From Candidatus Avimicrobium faecavium (GTDB lineage Bacteria > Bacillota > Clostridia > Oscillospirales > Ruminococcaceae), in contig CAJFQR010000064.1 in NCBI GenBank assembly GCA_904419105.1, positions 1 through 8,693 of the forward strand: a stretch of 8,693 nt of DNA, given 5' to 3'. The notes under the pieces were generated by a model that made no database searches, was not told where the DNA came from, and was given only the letters and a program-made list of their open reading frames with translations. Positions 1 to 7,287 of the stretch are shown piece after piece (position 1 is the stretch's first letter; each line of letters opens with the position of its first letter). The position numbers and the translations under genes are program-made.

Positions 1-2
1 GG

Positions 3-152
3 GAGCAGCTGCTGGAACAGGTGTGGGACGGCGGCGAATATGTGGACGAAAACGCACTGTCCGTCGCGGTAAGACGCCTGCGAGCCAAGCTGGAAGATGC
101 TCCCATCAAAACGGTATATGGTGTGGGCTACACCTGGGAGGTGGGACGATGA
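3..152 (+). CDS. OmpR/PhoB-family response regulator, C-terminal end (partial)
   Basis: This is the last 49 codons of a two-component response regulator; its receiver domain lies before the window. The frame opening at base 3 reads EQLLEQVWDGGEYVDENALS, then a recognition-helix-like VAVRRLRAKLED and a terminal hairpin IKTVYGVGYTWEVGR. This is the typical end of an OmpR-type winged helix: a helix with VxVxRLRxKL, then a wing of the I-x-T-V-x-GxGY type. The TGA stop overlaps the start of the downstream kinase in an ATGA arrangement, so the two are almost certainly co-transcribed and translationally coupled. By family knowledge it would bind direct repeats near promoters after phosphorylation by the kinase. 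The transporter genes downstream are the likely target (inference). The phospho-acceptor Asp cannot be checked here. Confidence 0.93.
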   Translation, partial: EQLLEQVWDGGEYVDENALSVAVRRLRAKLEDAPIKTVYGVGYTWEVGR

Positions 153-1069
153 CCGTTTTGACCTGGTGGCTCCTCGCCTTGGCTGTTGCCGGAATCTCCT
201 TCGGACTGTGGCAGCGGGAGGCGCGGCGACGCACCCTGCAGCATTTGAGTGAGATGCTGGATCAGGCCGTCGCTGGCGGCTTTGCCGAAGAGCGGTTTGA
301 CGAGACCGCCCTCTCCGCCCTGGGGGGAAAATTTGCCCGGTTCCTCCGGGGATCTGCTGCGGCCAAAAGGGCGGTGGAGCAGGAGCGGGCCGCAGTAAAA
401 AGCCTGATCGCCGACATCTCTCACCAGACCCGCACCCCTATCGCCAACCTGCTGCTGTACACCTCGCTGCTGGCGGAAAGCGACCTGTCCCCAGCACAGC
501 AGGAACAGGTTCAGGCCCTCACTGCCCAGGCGGAAAAGCTCTCCTTCCTTATCCAGGCGCTGGTAAAGGCCTCCCGGCTGGAGGCGGGCATTGTAGCACC
601 TCTTCCCTCTCCCAACCCCGTGGGACAGCTCCTGGCGGAGGCAGTCGATCAGGAGCGCTCTGCCGCGCAGACAAAGAAGATCACACTTCGGTTGATCCCC
701 TGTGACGGTGCGGCCGTCTTTGACCCGCGCTGGACGGCCGAGGCCCTCGGCAATGTAGTCAACAACGCGGTGAAATACACGCCGCCCGGCGGAACGGTGA
801 CAGTCTGCGCACAGATGCTGGACTCTTTCTGCCGGGTGGATGTGGCCGACACCGGCCCCGGCATTCCCGAAGGGGAACAGGGGGAGATCTTTAATCGCTT
901 CTACCGGGGCACCGGCTCCCATGGCGCCGGAGGATCGGGCTTGGGGCTCTATCTGGCCAGAGAGATCCTGACCCGTCAGGGCGGCTACATCAAGGTGTCC
1001 TCCCGGCAGGGAGCGGGCAGCACCTTTTCCCTCTACCTGCCGCGGGAATCGCCGGATCAAGGGCTATAA
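149..1069 (+). CDS. Sensor histidine kinase with one N-terminal membrane helix and no extracellular sensor domain
   Basis: A 306-residue membrane histidine kinase, partner of the preceding response regulator. The start at 149 is chosen because it overlaps the regulator stop (ATGA) and has GGAGG seven bases upstream. One hydrophobic helix is visible at about residues 5-22; a charged linker follows to about 85. The HisKA H-box DISHQTRTPI carries phospho-acceptor His92. The HATPase_c domain has an N-box NVVNNAVKYTPP (202-213), G1 DTGPGIP (234-240), F-box FNRFYRG (248-254) and G2 GSGLGLYLA (262-270), so all catalytic motifs are intact. With one helix and no periplasmic-type loop, it probably does not bind a ligand itself. 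As in intramembrane-sensing kinases linked to peptide-responsive ABC transporters, the neighbouring FtsX-type permease may supply the signal (inference). At about 300 residues it is a short kinase, but complete. Confidence 0.95.
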   Translation: MTVLTWWLLALAVAGISFGLWQREARRRTLQHLSEMLDQAVAGGFAEERFDETALSALGGKFARFLRGSAAAKRAVEQERAAVKSLIADISHQTRTPIANLLLYTSLLAESDLSPAQQEQVQALTAQAEKLSFLIQALVKASRLEAGIVAPLPSPNPVGQLLAEAVDQERSAAQTKKITLRLIPCDGAAVFDPRWTAEALGNVVNNAVKYTPPGGTVTVCAQMLDSFCRVDVADTGPGIPEGEQGEIFNRFYRGTGSHGAGGSGLGLYLAREILTRQGGYIKVSSRQGAGSTFSLYLPRESPDQGL

Positions 1070-1070
1070 A

Positions 1071-1110
1071 TCTTTCCGCTCTGTTAGATTTGAGAAAGGC
1101 TCCGGAAAGA
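1071..1110. repeat. 8-bp inverted repeat and 11-bp-spaced GAAAG direct repeat, candidate response-regulator site
   Basis: TCTTTCCG (1071-1078) and its exact reverse complement CGGAAAGA (1103-1110) lie 32 bp apart centre to centre. Separately, GAAAG occurs at 1094-1098 and 1105-1109, an 11-bp period. OmpR/PhoB-family regulators typically bind direct repeats about 11 bp apart that overlap a poor -35 region. These repeats end about ten bases before a possible -10 box that has no good -35 at normal spacing. I infer a binding site for the upstream response regulator. The repeats are short enough to be chance. Confidence 0.4.
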
Positions 1111-1116
1111 ATTGTG

Positions 1117-1125
1117 TGATATAGT
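1117..1125 (+). promoter_or_regulatory. Possible extended -10 promoter for the ABC transporter genes
   Basis: TGA followed by TATAGT (1120-1125) fits an extended -10 element (TGn plus 5 of 6 consensus bases). No -35 hexamer is seen at 16-18 bp; TTGAGA at 1090-1095 is 24 bp away, too far for a normal promoter. A missing -35 would fit an activator-dependent promoter. Transcription would start near 1132, inside the loop of the hairpin at 1124-1151, so this RNA would carry only the right arm of that hairpin. Confidence 0.4.
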
Positions 1126-1156
1126 CTGTATTGTCAAAAGACAATACAGACTTTTT
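1124..1156 (+). terminator. Perfect 12-bp hairpin with T5 tail between kinase and transporter genes
   Basis: GTCTGTATTGTC (1124-1135), loop AAAA, then the exact complement GACAATACAGAC (1140-1151) and TTTTT (1152-1156). This is the form of a Rho-independent terminator, with an unusually AT-rich stem (5 G/C of 12 pairs). The T-run ends only 16 bases before the ATPase start codon. RNA coming from the kinase gene would form the full hairpin and could stop, uncoupling transporter expression. The palindrome could instead, or also, be an operator, since its left arm overlaps the possible -10 box. Confidence 0.7.
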
Positions 1157-1172
1157 CATGGAGGAATGTGAT

Positions 1173-1844
1173 ATGGCGGCGATCTTGGAGACAAAGGATC
1201 TGAGGAAATACTACGGGAAGGGCGACACACTGGTAAAAGCCCTGGACGGTGTAGATCTGAGCGTGGAGGACGGCGAGTTTGTGGCCATCGTGGGCACCTC
1301 CGGGTCCGGCAAATCCACGCTGCTGCACATGCTCGGTGGTCTGGACCGGCCCACCAGCGGGTCGGTCACGGTAGATGGCAAGGACATCTTTTCGCTGAAG
1401 GACGAAGCCCTGACCATCTTTCGCCGGAGAAAGATCGGCTTCGTGTTCCAGAGCTACAATCTGGTTCCGGTGCTGACGGTCCGTGAGAACATCGTCCTCC
1501 CCATCCAACTGGACGGCGGCAGGGTGGACGAGGACTATGTGGACCAGGTGGTCACCGCCCTGGGGCTTGAGAGAAAGCTGGACAGCCTGCCGAGCCAGCT
1601 CTCCGGCGGACAGCAGCAGCGGGTGGCTATCGCCCGGGCGCTGGCCACCAAACCCGCTATCCTCCTGGCGGACGAGCCCACCGGCAATCTGGACAGCCGC
1701 ACCAGTCAGGATGTACTGAGCCTGATGAAGGTGACCGGTCGCAAATTCGCCCAGACAATGGTGATGATCACCCATAATGAGGAGATCGCCCAGCTCTCCG
1801 ACCGGATCGTCCGCATCGAGGACGGCCGGATCGCGACACGATAA
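1173..1844 (+). CDS. ABC transporter ATP-binding protein (MacB/LolD/BceA-like)
   Basis: A 223-residue cytoplasmic ATPase that powers the following FtsX-like permease. The start at 1173 (MAAILETKDL) is preferred because GAGGAA lies six bases upstream; in-frame TTG (1131) and ATG (1158) lie within or just after the terminator hairpin and are less likely. Motifs in order are Walker A GTSGSGKST (41-49), Q-loop Gln93 in FVFQSYNLVP, signature LSGGQQQR (143-150), Walker B ILLADEP (163-169), D-loop GNLDS (171-175) and switch His201 in ITHN. All residues needed for ATP hydrolysis are present. The LADEPTGNLDS block and length are typical of the LolD/MacB/BceA group, whose members drive extrusion or mechanical work on membrane-embedded substrates, antimicrobial peptides or lipoproteins. 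The stop codon abuts the permease ribosome binding site (13-bp gap), so they form one operon. The exact substrate is unknown. Confidence 0.96.
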   Translation: MAAILETKDLRKYYGKGDTLVKALDGVDLSVEDGEFVAIVGTSGSGKSTLLHMLGGLDRPTSGSVTVDGKDIFSLKDEALTIFRRRKIGFVFQSYNLVPVLTVRENIVLPIQLDGGRVDEDYVDQVVTALGLERKLDSLPSQLSGGQQQRVAIARALATKPAILLADEPTGNLDSRTSQDVLSLMKVTGRKFAQTMVMITHNEEIAQLSDRIVRIEDGRIATR

Positions 1845-1857
1845 GGAGGTGAACAGC

Positions 1858-4518
1858 ATGAAAGTATCCAACCGGAGCTGTATCCGCCACCTTTCCTGGA
1901 AGAGCCTGCAGGCCAGCCGCATCCGCAATCTCATCGCCATCGCAGCCATTGCACTTACGGCGGTGCTGTTCACCAGCCTGTTCACCATCGCTCTCTCAAT
2001 CAACGAGGGCATTCAGCAGGCCAACTTCCGCCAGGTGGGCGGTTTTTCTCACGGGGGATTCAAATATTTGACCGAAGAACAGGCCATCGAGCTGCGGGAC
2101 GATCCGCTCATCGACCAATGGGGCGAGCGGCGGGTCCTGGGGTCACCGGTCGATGTGCCCTTCAACAAGTCCCATGTGGAGGTCAGTTATGCCGACGCCA
2201 ACGAAGCCCACTGGATGTACTGCGATCCGATCGAAGGGCGTCTGCCGGAGGAAGGCACCGATGAGGCTGCCGCCGACACCCATGTGCTGGAACTGCTGGG
2301 GAGCGAACCGGAGATCGGCGCGCGATTCACCCTCACCTTTGATGTGGACGGCCACGAGACCACCCAGACCTTCACCCTCTGCGGCTGGTGGGAATACGAC
2401 GAGGCCATCGTAGCCAACCATGTTCTGGTCCCGGAGAGCCGTGTCGATGCGGTCCTCGCCGAGGTGGGCGTAGACCCTGACACCCCCGCGGACGGTATAA
2501 CCGGCCGGTGGAACCTGGATCTGATGCTGAAGAACGGCTCCCGTCACATCGAAGAGGACCTCTGCCAGATCCTTGAAAATCACGGCTATCAGAACGAGAC
2601 CAGAGGGGACAACTACATCGACATCGGGGTCAACTGGGGCTACACCGGCGCCCGCCTGTCGGAGAACGCCGACCCGGCGGTGCTCATCGCTATCGCCGCC
2701 ATGGTCCTGCTCATCGTCTTTACCGGGTATCTGATCATCTACAATGTGTTCCAGATCTCGGTGGCGGGCGATATCCGCTTCTATGGACTGCTCAAAACCC
2801 TTGGGACAACTCCCCGGCAGCTCCGGCAGATCATCCGGCTCCAGGCATTGGCACTCTCGGCCGCCGGTATCCCCATCGGCCTTGTCCCCGGCTGGATTAT
2901 AGGCGGACGGCTGACTCCAGTGATTGTAGAACGGCTCAACGGCGTGGTGTCCATGACCTCGGTCAATCCCTGGATTTTCGCCGCTGCAGCGTCGTTTGCC
3001 CTGTTTACTGTGCTGCTCTCCTGCCGTAAGCCGGGCAGGATGGCGGCAAAAGTCTCTCCGGTGGAGGCGGTGCGCTACACCGAGGGCGGCAACCCGAAAG
3101 CCCGTGCAAAAAGCCGAAAGACAAGGCAGGTCACTCCCTTCACAATGGCCTGGGCCAATCTGGGCCGCAGCAAGAGGAAAACAGCGGTAACAGTACTCTC
3201 GCTGTCACTGGCGGTGGTGCTGCTCACCGTGACGGTGAATGTGGCAGACGGCTTTGATATGGATAAGTATGTGTCCAATTTTACCGCCAGCGACTTCATC
3301 GTTGCCAACGCCGGAAAGCTGCAGACTGCCTCGGTGGGCTTCTCCAGCGATATGGACGTGCCCCAACAGGCCATCGACGACATCAACGCCCAGGGCGGCA
3401 TCACCGAGAGCGGCGTGGTGTATGGCCAGACCTCCGCCATGGTGGAGTATGTCACTGAGGACTGGTTCCGGCAGCTGCGTGGGCGCTTTTACTCACCGGA
3501 GGATCTGGACAACCTGATCCGCCTGACGGACAGAAACGAAGCGGGGAATCTGTCCGCCCATGTGCAGCTCTCCGGTATGAGCGCTTTTGCACTGGACCAT
3601 CTGACGGTGCTGGAGGGAGACCTGTCCCCTCTCTATGAGCCGGGCAGCCGGGCCATCGCCGCGGTATACAGCGAAGACGATTACGGGAAAGCCGACATGG
3701 ACAGTCACTGCGCCCGGCTTGGGGACACAGTGACCATCCGGTACATCGAGCGGTCGGAATGCTACGACCCGGATACCGGCGAGGTCTGGACGACCCGGGA
3801 GGAGATCCCCGACGGGGTCAACTGGGTGGAGCGCCCGGCCGTATACCACGATGCGGACTACACGGTAACTGCTCTGGTGACGGTTCCCTCGGCACTGAGC
3901 TACCGCTACTACGGTGATGATGAGTTTATCCTGAATGACCGGACCTTTGTGCAGGATACCGGCACGGACAGCGTCATGTACTACGCCTTTGACACCACCG
4001 ATGAGGCCAACGCTGCCATGGAGGACTTTCTCCGGATTTACACCGAAAATGTGAATCCGGAACTGGACTATGAAAGCAAGGCCACCTATGCTGCCGAGTT
4101 TGAGAGCATGCGGACGATGTTCCTGCTGCTTGGCGGGGCGCTCAGCTTCATCGTTGGACTGGTAGGAGTGCTGAACTTCTTCAACGCGATCCTCACAGGC
4201 ATCATCGCCCGCCGCCGGGAGCTGGCGGTGCTGCAGGCGGTGGGTATGACCGAACGGCAGCTGCGTGCCATGCTGATCTGGGAGGGACTGCTGTACGCTC
4301 TGGGTGCCGTGGGTTTGGCCCTGGTACTGGCCCTGCTCCTTGGTCCCGTGGCATTCCGGGCAATAGAGGTGCTGTTCTGGTTCTTTACCTACCGGCTGAA
4401 CCTGGCTCCTTTCCTGTTTGTGATCCCGCTGTTCGCCCTGTTGGGGGCAGGAATTCCTGTCCTCACCGGACGGGCCGAAAAGAATCACACCGTGGTGGAT
4501 CGGCTGCGGAATGAATAA
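1858..4518 (+). CDS. Two-module FtsX-like ABC transporter permease with two large extracellular domains
   Basis: An 886-residue permease, partner of the preceding ATPase. The start at 1858 has AAGGAGGT seven bases upstream. I see about eight hydrophobic helices in two similar halves. Half one has a helix at about 25-48, a large hydrophilic domain to about 273, then helices at about 274-300, 328-350 and 371-388. Half two has a helix at about 443-463, a second large acidic domain to about 750, then helices at about 752-781, 805-833 and 848-869. Each half carries the FtsX coupling segment after its second helix: RFYGLLKTLGTTPRQLRQI (307-325) and RRRELAVLQAVGMTERQL (785-802). The extracellular domains are rich in Asp/Glu and Tyr. 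This differs from the 10-helix BceB layout with one large domain and resembles a fusion of two MacB/LolC-type permeases. Export or sensing of an envelope-active compound is plausible given the adjacent two-component genes; the substrate is not known. Confidence 0.93.
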   Translation: MKVSNRSCIRHLSWKSLQASRIRNLIAIAAIALTAVLFTSLFTIALSINEGIQQANFRQVGGFSHGGFKYLTEEQAIELRDDPLIDQWGERRVLGSPVDVPFNKSHVEVSYADANEAHWMYCDPIEGRLPEEGTDEAAADTHVLELLGSEPEIGARFTLTFDVDGHETTQTFTLCGWWEYDEAIVANHVLVPESRVDAVLAEVGVDPDTPADGITGRWNLDLMLKNGSRHIEEDLCQILENHGYQNETRGDNYIDIGVNWGYTGARLSENADPAVLIAIAAMVLLIVFTGYLIIYNVFQISVAGDIRFYGLLKTLGTTPRQLRQIIRLQALALSAAGIPIGLVPGWIIGGRLTPVIVERLNGVVSMTSVNPWIFAAAASFALFTVLLSCRKPGRMAAKVSPVEAVRYTEGGNPKARAKSRKTRQVTPFTMAWANLGRSKRKTAVTVLSLSLAVVLLTVTVNVADGFDMDKYVSNFTASDFIVANAGKLQTASVGFSSDMDVPQQAIDDINAQGGITESGVVYGQTSAMVEYVTEDWFRQLRGRFYSPEDLDNLIRLTDRNEAGNLSAHVQLSGMSAFALDHLTVLEGDLSPLYEPGSRAIAAVYSEDDYGKADMDSHCARLGDTVTIRYIERSECYDPDTGEVWTTREEIPDGVNWVERPAVYHDADYTVTALVTVPSALSYRYYGDDEFILNDRTFVQDTGTDSVMYYAFDTTDEANAAMEDFLRIYTENVNPELDYESKATYAAEFESMRTMFLLLGGALSFIVGLVGVLNFFNAILTGIIARRRELAVLQAVGMTERQLRAMLIWEGLLYALGAVGLALVLALLLGPVAFRAIEVLFWFFTYRLNLAPFLFVIPLFALLGAGIPVLTGRAEKNHTVVDRLRNE

Positions 4519-4521
4519 ATG

Positions 4522-4566
4522 AAAAAGGCAGCAGCAGGCGTAAAATACGCCTGCTGCTGCCTTTTT
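4522..4566. terminator. Strong bidirectional Rho-independent terminator
   Basis: GGCAGCAGCAGGCGTA (4527-4542), a three-base loop, and its exact complement (4546-4561) make a 16-bp GC-rich stem. A5 precedes it and T5 (4562-4566) follows, so both strands give a hairpin plus U-tract. It lies four bases after the permease stop. It ends the transporter transcript and can also stop the opposing redox operon transcript. The next 95 bases (4567-4661) hold no gene, only weak GC hairpins such as CTGCCG/CGGCAG at 4633-4649. Confidence 0.95.
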
Positions 4567-4661
4567 GTGTGCTTTCTGCGGAGTATTCCTGCCTCAGATC
4601 AGAAAAGGAGCGGCTGTGTGTTTCATTTTATTCTGCCGTCGGCCGGCAGCGGCTTCCGGCA

Positions 4662-4994
4662 TCAATTTTTTATGAAGGAACGATCCGATACCGGGATGCC
4701 GTCAATGTCCGAAACATACCGCTCCGCCCGCATGTGCAGCTCATACTTCTCCCGCAGAGCAGTGATAAAGGCCATCATCGGTGAGGCGTGATGGGCGTCC
4801 AGTGCGGTCTGGTCCCTCCAGCTATCAATGAGCAGGACGGTCTCCGGGTCGTTCATCGGGAGATAGTAGGCATATCCCTCATTGCCGTCCTCAGCGCGGA
4901 TCCGGTCGGCCGTACCGCTGTGCTCCATCTCCTCGGCAAACCGGCGGGCACTCCCGTCTTTACCCGTATAAAAAAGATGCATGGTGATGCTCAC
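4662..4994 (-). CDS. Antibiotic biosynthesis monooxygenase (ABM) domain protein, putative quinol monooxygenase
   Basis: A 110-residue small cytoplasmic protein of the ABM (YgiN-like) dimeric ferredoxin-like fold. The central block VLLIDSWRDQTALDAHHASP (54-73), followed by MMAFITALREKYELHMRAERY, is the family hallmark: a core strand, then W..Q.ALD.HH.SP, then a helix and a final strand. The chosen start is a GTG at 4994 because AAAGGAGGA lies about eight bases upstream; an ATG four codons later is the alternative. Known members act on quinols or polyketides without a cofactor, but many have no proven substrate. It is the last gene of the operon, 27 bp after the aldo/keto reductase, which suggests a role in quinone or electrophile handling (inference). 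It ends facing the transporter operon. Confidence 0.88.
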   Translation of the reverse strand: MSITMHLFYTGKDGSARRFAEEMEHSGTADRIRAEDGNEGYAYYLPMNDPETVLLIDSWRDQTALDAHHASPMMAFITALREKYELHMRAERYVSDIDGIPVSDRSFIKN

Positions 4995-5021
4995 AGTCCA
5001 TTCCTCCTTTGTACGATCGGA

Positions 5022-6026
5022 TCATTTTTTCACATCCAGCAGCTTGACACCCTCCGGCGGGTTGTGGTCGATAGCGCCCACGATCCGATGGGGGACATAC
5101 GGCTCTTCCAGATAGGCGATGTCCTCGGCGGTGAGCCGGACGGCAAACGCCCCGGCGGCATCGTCAAAGTGGGAGGCTTTCGTGGCACCGATGATCGGCG
5201 CGGTCACCCCTTTCGCCCATTCCCACGCCAGGGCGATCTGCTGCATCTTGACGCCGTACGTTTCGGCAAGGGTATGGACCCGGCGAACGATCTCCATATC
5301 CTGCTCCTGGGTGCTGTCATATTTGCCCATGGCCGCACGGTCGGTCTTGCTGCGGATGGAATCGGAATTCCACTCCGGCCGGGTCAGATGTCCCGCCGCC
5401 AGCGGGCTGTACGGCATCAGAGACACATTCATCTGGCGGCAAATGGGAATGAGCTCGTGCTCATCCTCCCGGTAGAGGAGGTTGTAGTGGTTTTCCATCG
5501 CTACAAACTGCGCCCAGCCGTGGTCCCTGGCGGCCAACTGCATATTGTAGAACTGGTAGCCGTACATGGCCGACGCACCGATGGCCAGGACCTTTCCCGC
5601 AGTCACCAGGTCGTTGAGCGCCTCCATCGTCTCCTCAATGGGGGTATCGTAGTCAAACCGGTGGATGATGTACAGGTCGAGATAGTCGGTGCCCAGGCGC
5701 TTCAGGCTGCCGTCGATCTCCCGGTGGATCGCCTCGGAGGAAAGGCGGCCGGGGTTAAAGTAGACCTTGGAGGCGATGACGACCTTCTCTCGGGCGATAT
5801 TTTTCCGGAGTGCCCGGCCCAGATATTCCTCGCTGGTACCCTCCGAGTAGCCGTTTGCCGTATCGAAGAAGTTGATACCCAGGTCCAGGGCGTGTTTTAC
5901 GATCGCTTCGGTGCCGGCCTCGTCCAGCGTCCAGTCGTGGAGCGTTCCGGGCTTTCCAAAGCTCATGCAGCCGACGCAGAGTTTGGATACCTCAATGTCG
6001 GTGTTTCCCAATTTTGCGTATTCCAT
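5022..6026 (-). CDS. Aldo/keto reductase (NADPH-dependent oxidoreductase)
   Basis: A complete 334-residue AKR with a TIM-barrel fold, reducing aldehydes or ketones with NAD(P)H. The catalytic tetrad is visible: Asp55 and Tyr60 in FFDTANGYSEG, Lys87 in VIASKVYF, and His122 in LYIIHRFDYDTPIEETM. Cofactor-binding segments are YSPLAAGHLTR (206-216) and PIIGATKASHFDDA (277-290). The N-terminus MEYAKLGNTDIEVSKLCVG is the standard first hairpin and strand, and ATG 6026 has AAGGAGGT ten bases upstream, so the start is secure. The pattern resembles the YhdN/YdbC-like bacterial AKR branch, but the substrate cannot be named. It starts 16 bp after the TetR gene, in the same operon, so its level is probably set by that regulator. 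Nothing is missing or damaged. Confidence 0.96.
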   Translation of the reverse strand: MEYAKLGNTDIEVSKLCVGCMSFGKPGTLHDWTLDEAGTEAIVKHALDLGINFFDTANGYSEGTSEEYLGRALRKNIAREKVVIASKVYFNPGRLSSEAIHREIDGSLKRLGTDYLDLYIIHRFDYDTPIEETMEALNDLVTAGKVLAIGASAMYGYQFYNMQLAARDHGWAQFVAMENHYNLLYREDEHELIPICRQMNVSLMPYSPLAAGHLTRPEWNSDSIRSKTDRAAMGKYDSTQEQDMEIVRRVHTLAETYGVKMQQIALAWEWAKGVTAPIIGATKASHFDDAAGAFAVRLTAEDIAYLEEPYVPHRIVGAIDHNPPEGVKLLDVKK

Positions 6027-6042
6027 TGTCGCTGATACCTCC

Positions 6043-6672
6043 TTAACGTTCCGGCAGCAGGCGCCGGATGCAGCGATATGCCAATTCGTGGACCGTCATC
6101 TGCGCAGAGGGAATCCCCACCTGAGCCATGACCGCCAGCTGTTTCTGTGTGGGATGGGCATAGGCATAGATACCGTACAGAAACGGGAAAAAGGCATAGC
6201 GGAAATCCCGCTTCTCCTCCTCCCCGATGCCGGGTGCGTAAGCCGTAAGGCACCGGTCGATCGCCAGCATGGCCCGATAAAAGGAGCGCTTGAACTCCGC
6301 AAGCCGTTCCGCCCTGCTGTTCTCCTCGATCTCGTAAAGATTCATGGTCTGGATCTTCAGCATGATCTCCCTGCCGTCCAGCGTATGTGCCAGCGCCTGG
6401 GCAAACTCCTCCCGCTCCCAGCTCCCGGCGGGCGGGCGCATCCCTTCCAAATACTCGGTCCACCGGTCATACTCCCGGGTCAACAGGGCGAGGAAGATCT
6501 CCTCCTTGGTCTCAAAGTAGTTGTAGATGGATGGCCGGGAGAAGCTGGTCTCGGTGCTGATCTCCTTGATAGTCACCTCTCGGAAGCCCTTTGTGCGGTA
6601 GAGGGTTTCGCAGGCGTCGATAATCTCATTTTTCCTTTGAGCAGCCAGTCCAGTCTGATCTTTTGCCGCCAT
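6043..6672 (-). CDS. TetR/AcrR-family transcriptional regulator
   Basis: A 209-residue one-component repressor-type regulator. The N-terminal DNA-binding domain spans about residues 11-60: IIDACETLYRTKGFREVTI, then the helix-turn-helix IKEISTETSFSRPSIYNYFE (35-54) and TKEEIF. The rest is a helical ligand-binding and dimer domain with aromatic-rich segments such as FRYAFFPFLYGIYAYAHPTQ (157-176). ATG 6672 has AGGAGGA upstream. It is the second gene of the operon, 23 bp after the flavin reductase remnant and 16 bp before the aldo/keto reductase. TetR proteins usually repress their own operon until a small ligand binds. The twin palindromes at 7266-7278 and 7303-7315 on the operon promoter are the obvious candidate operators (inference). 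A MerR gene nearby is the alternative binder. Confidence 0.95.
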   Translation of the reverse strand: MAAKDQTGLAAQRKNEIIDACETLYRTKGFREVTIKEISTETSFSRPSIYNYFETKEEIFLALLTREYDRWTEYLEGMRPPAGSWEREEFAQALAHTLDGREIMLKIQTMNLYEIEENSRAERLAEFKRSFYRAMLAIDRCLTAYAPGIGEEEKRDFRYAFFPFLYGIYAYAHPTQKQLAVMAQVGIPSAQMTVHELAYRCIRRLLPER

Positions 6673-6695
6673 TGTTCATCCTCCTGTACAGACCA

Positions 6696-7243
6696 TCACC
6701 GGTCATCTTTGAAGGACAGGCACTTTCCAAGGACAGCGCCGGTCTCCAGATATTCATAGGTGGGGAACTCAAACAGGACGGGTTTTAGTCTATTGTAGTC
6801 GATCTTCCCATCCTCCCGCAGGCAGTTCTCCTCCACCAGAGTGCCGTCGATAGTGCAGATGAAACTCTCGAAGCCTTTGGTTTCATAGACATCCACAACT
6901 GTACACTCCATCACCAATGGAGAATTCTGGATGATTGGGGTCCCTGCATCCCCCATCTCGTAGTCAAACACGGCAGATTTGTCCACCTTCGCGCCGCTGA
7001 CGCTGCCCACATAGTCCGCCTGGGGCAGGATGGAGCGGTCGACGATGTTGATGGACAGCTTCTTTCCGGCCCTGATGGCGCTGTTGATAAAGTGGTTGGC
7101 CGCCAGGCTGACCATCACCCGGTCATGCCCGATGATGCCGATGTGCCCACCAGCGTCCAGGTGGGCTTGCCGTCTGCCATCGCCCCGACAACTACCAGAG
7201 GGGTGGGGTATAGTGCTAAAACGGAACCAATACTCTTTTTCAT
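6696..7243 (-). pseudogene. Flavin reductase-family protein with a single-base frameshift
   Basis: The likely original protein was about 182 residues. The frame from ATG 7243 begins MKKSIGSVLALYPTPLVVVG, then AMADGKPTWTLVG, which is the family's N-terminal flavin-binding strand region, with GAGGG about six bases upstream. After TWTLVG it shifts and meets TGA at 7115-7117. The rest (GHIGIIGHDRVMVSLAANHF, LSINIVD, ADYVGSVSGAKVDKS, GFESFICTIDGT, KPVLFEFPTYEYLETG) continues in another frame to 6696. One missing base near 7146-7150 explains it: the joined length of 548 nt becomes 183 codons if one base is restored. The downstream frame is also open upstream to GTG/ATG codons before 7243, giving a false intact 190-226-residue reading with about 29 non-homologous residues. 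The family binds FMN and transfers electrons from NAD(P)H. It may be a real mutation or a sequencing error. Confidence 0.85.
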
Positions 7244-7265
7244 ACGCAGCCCTCACTTTCAATTC

Positions 7266-7278
7266 TGACATTGTGTCA
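7266..7278. promoter_or_regulatory. Operator copy 2, palindrome in the leader
   Basis: This is the same 13-bp TGACA-TTG-TGTCA palindrome, within an identical 15-bp block at 7265-7279. It lies just downstream of the predicted start of transcription. The two centres are 37 bp apart (7272 and 7309), about 3.5 helical turns, so the -10 box lies between the two sites. Two dimers could lock the promoter together. Confidence 0.8.
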
Positions 7279-7287
7279 ACGATTGTG

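Noticed and set aside
128..1060. Long minus-strand open frame opposite the histidine kinase
   Set aside because: It is a shadow of a GC-rich coding region; the + strand frame has all kinase motifs, and the minus reading shows no recognisable domain.
4519..4791. Open frame starting at the terminator after the permease
   Set aside because: It begins inside the terminator hairpin and runs antisense into the ABM gene; no family resemblance.
4788..6035. 415-codon + strand open frame opposite the ABM and aldo/keto reductase genes
   Set aside because: It spans two real genes and their gap antisense, with no domain and no convincing ribosome binding site; the minus-strand proteins have complete catalytic motifs.
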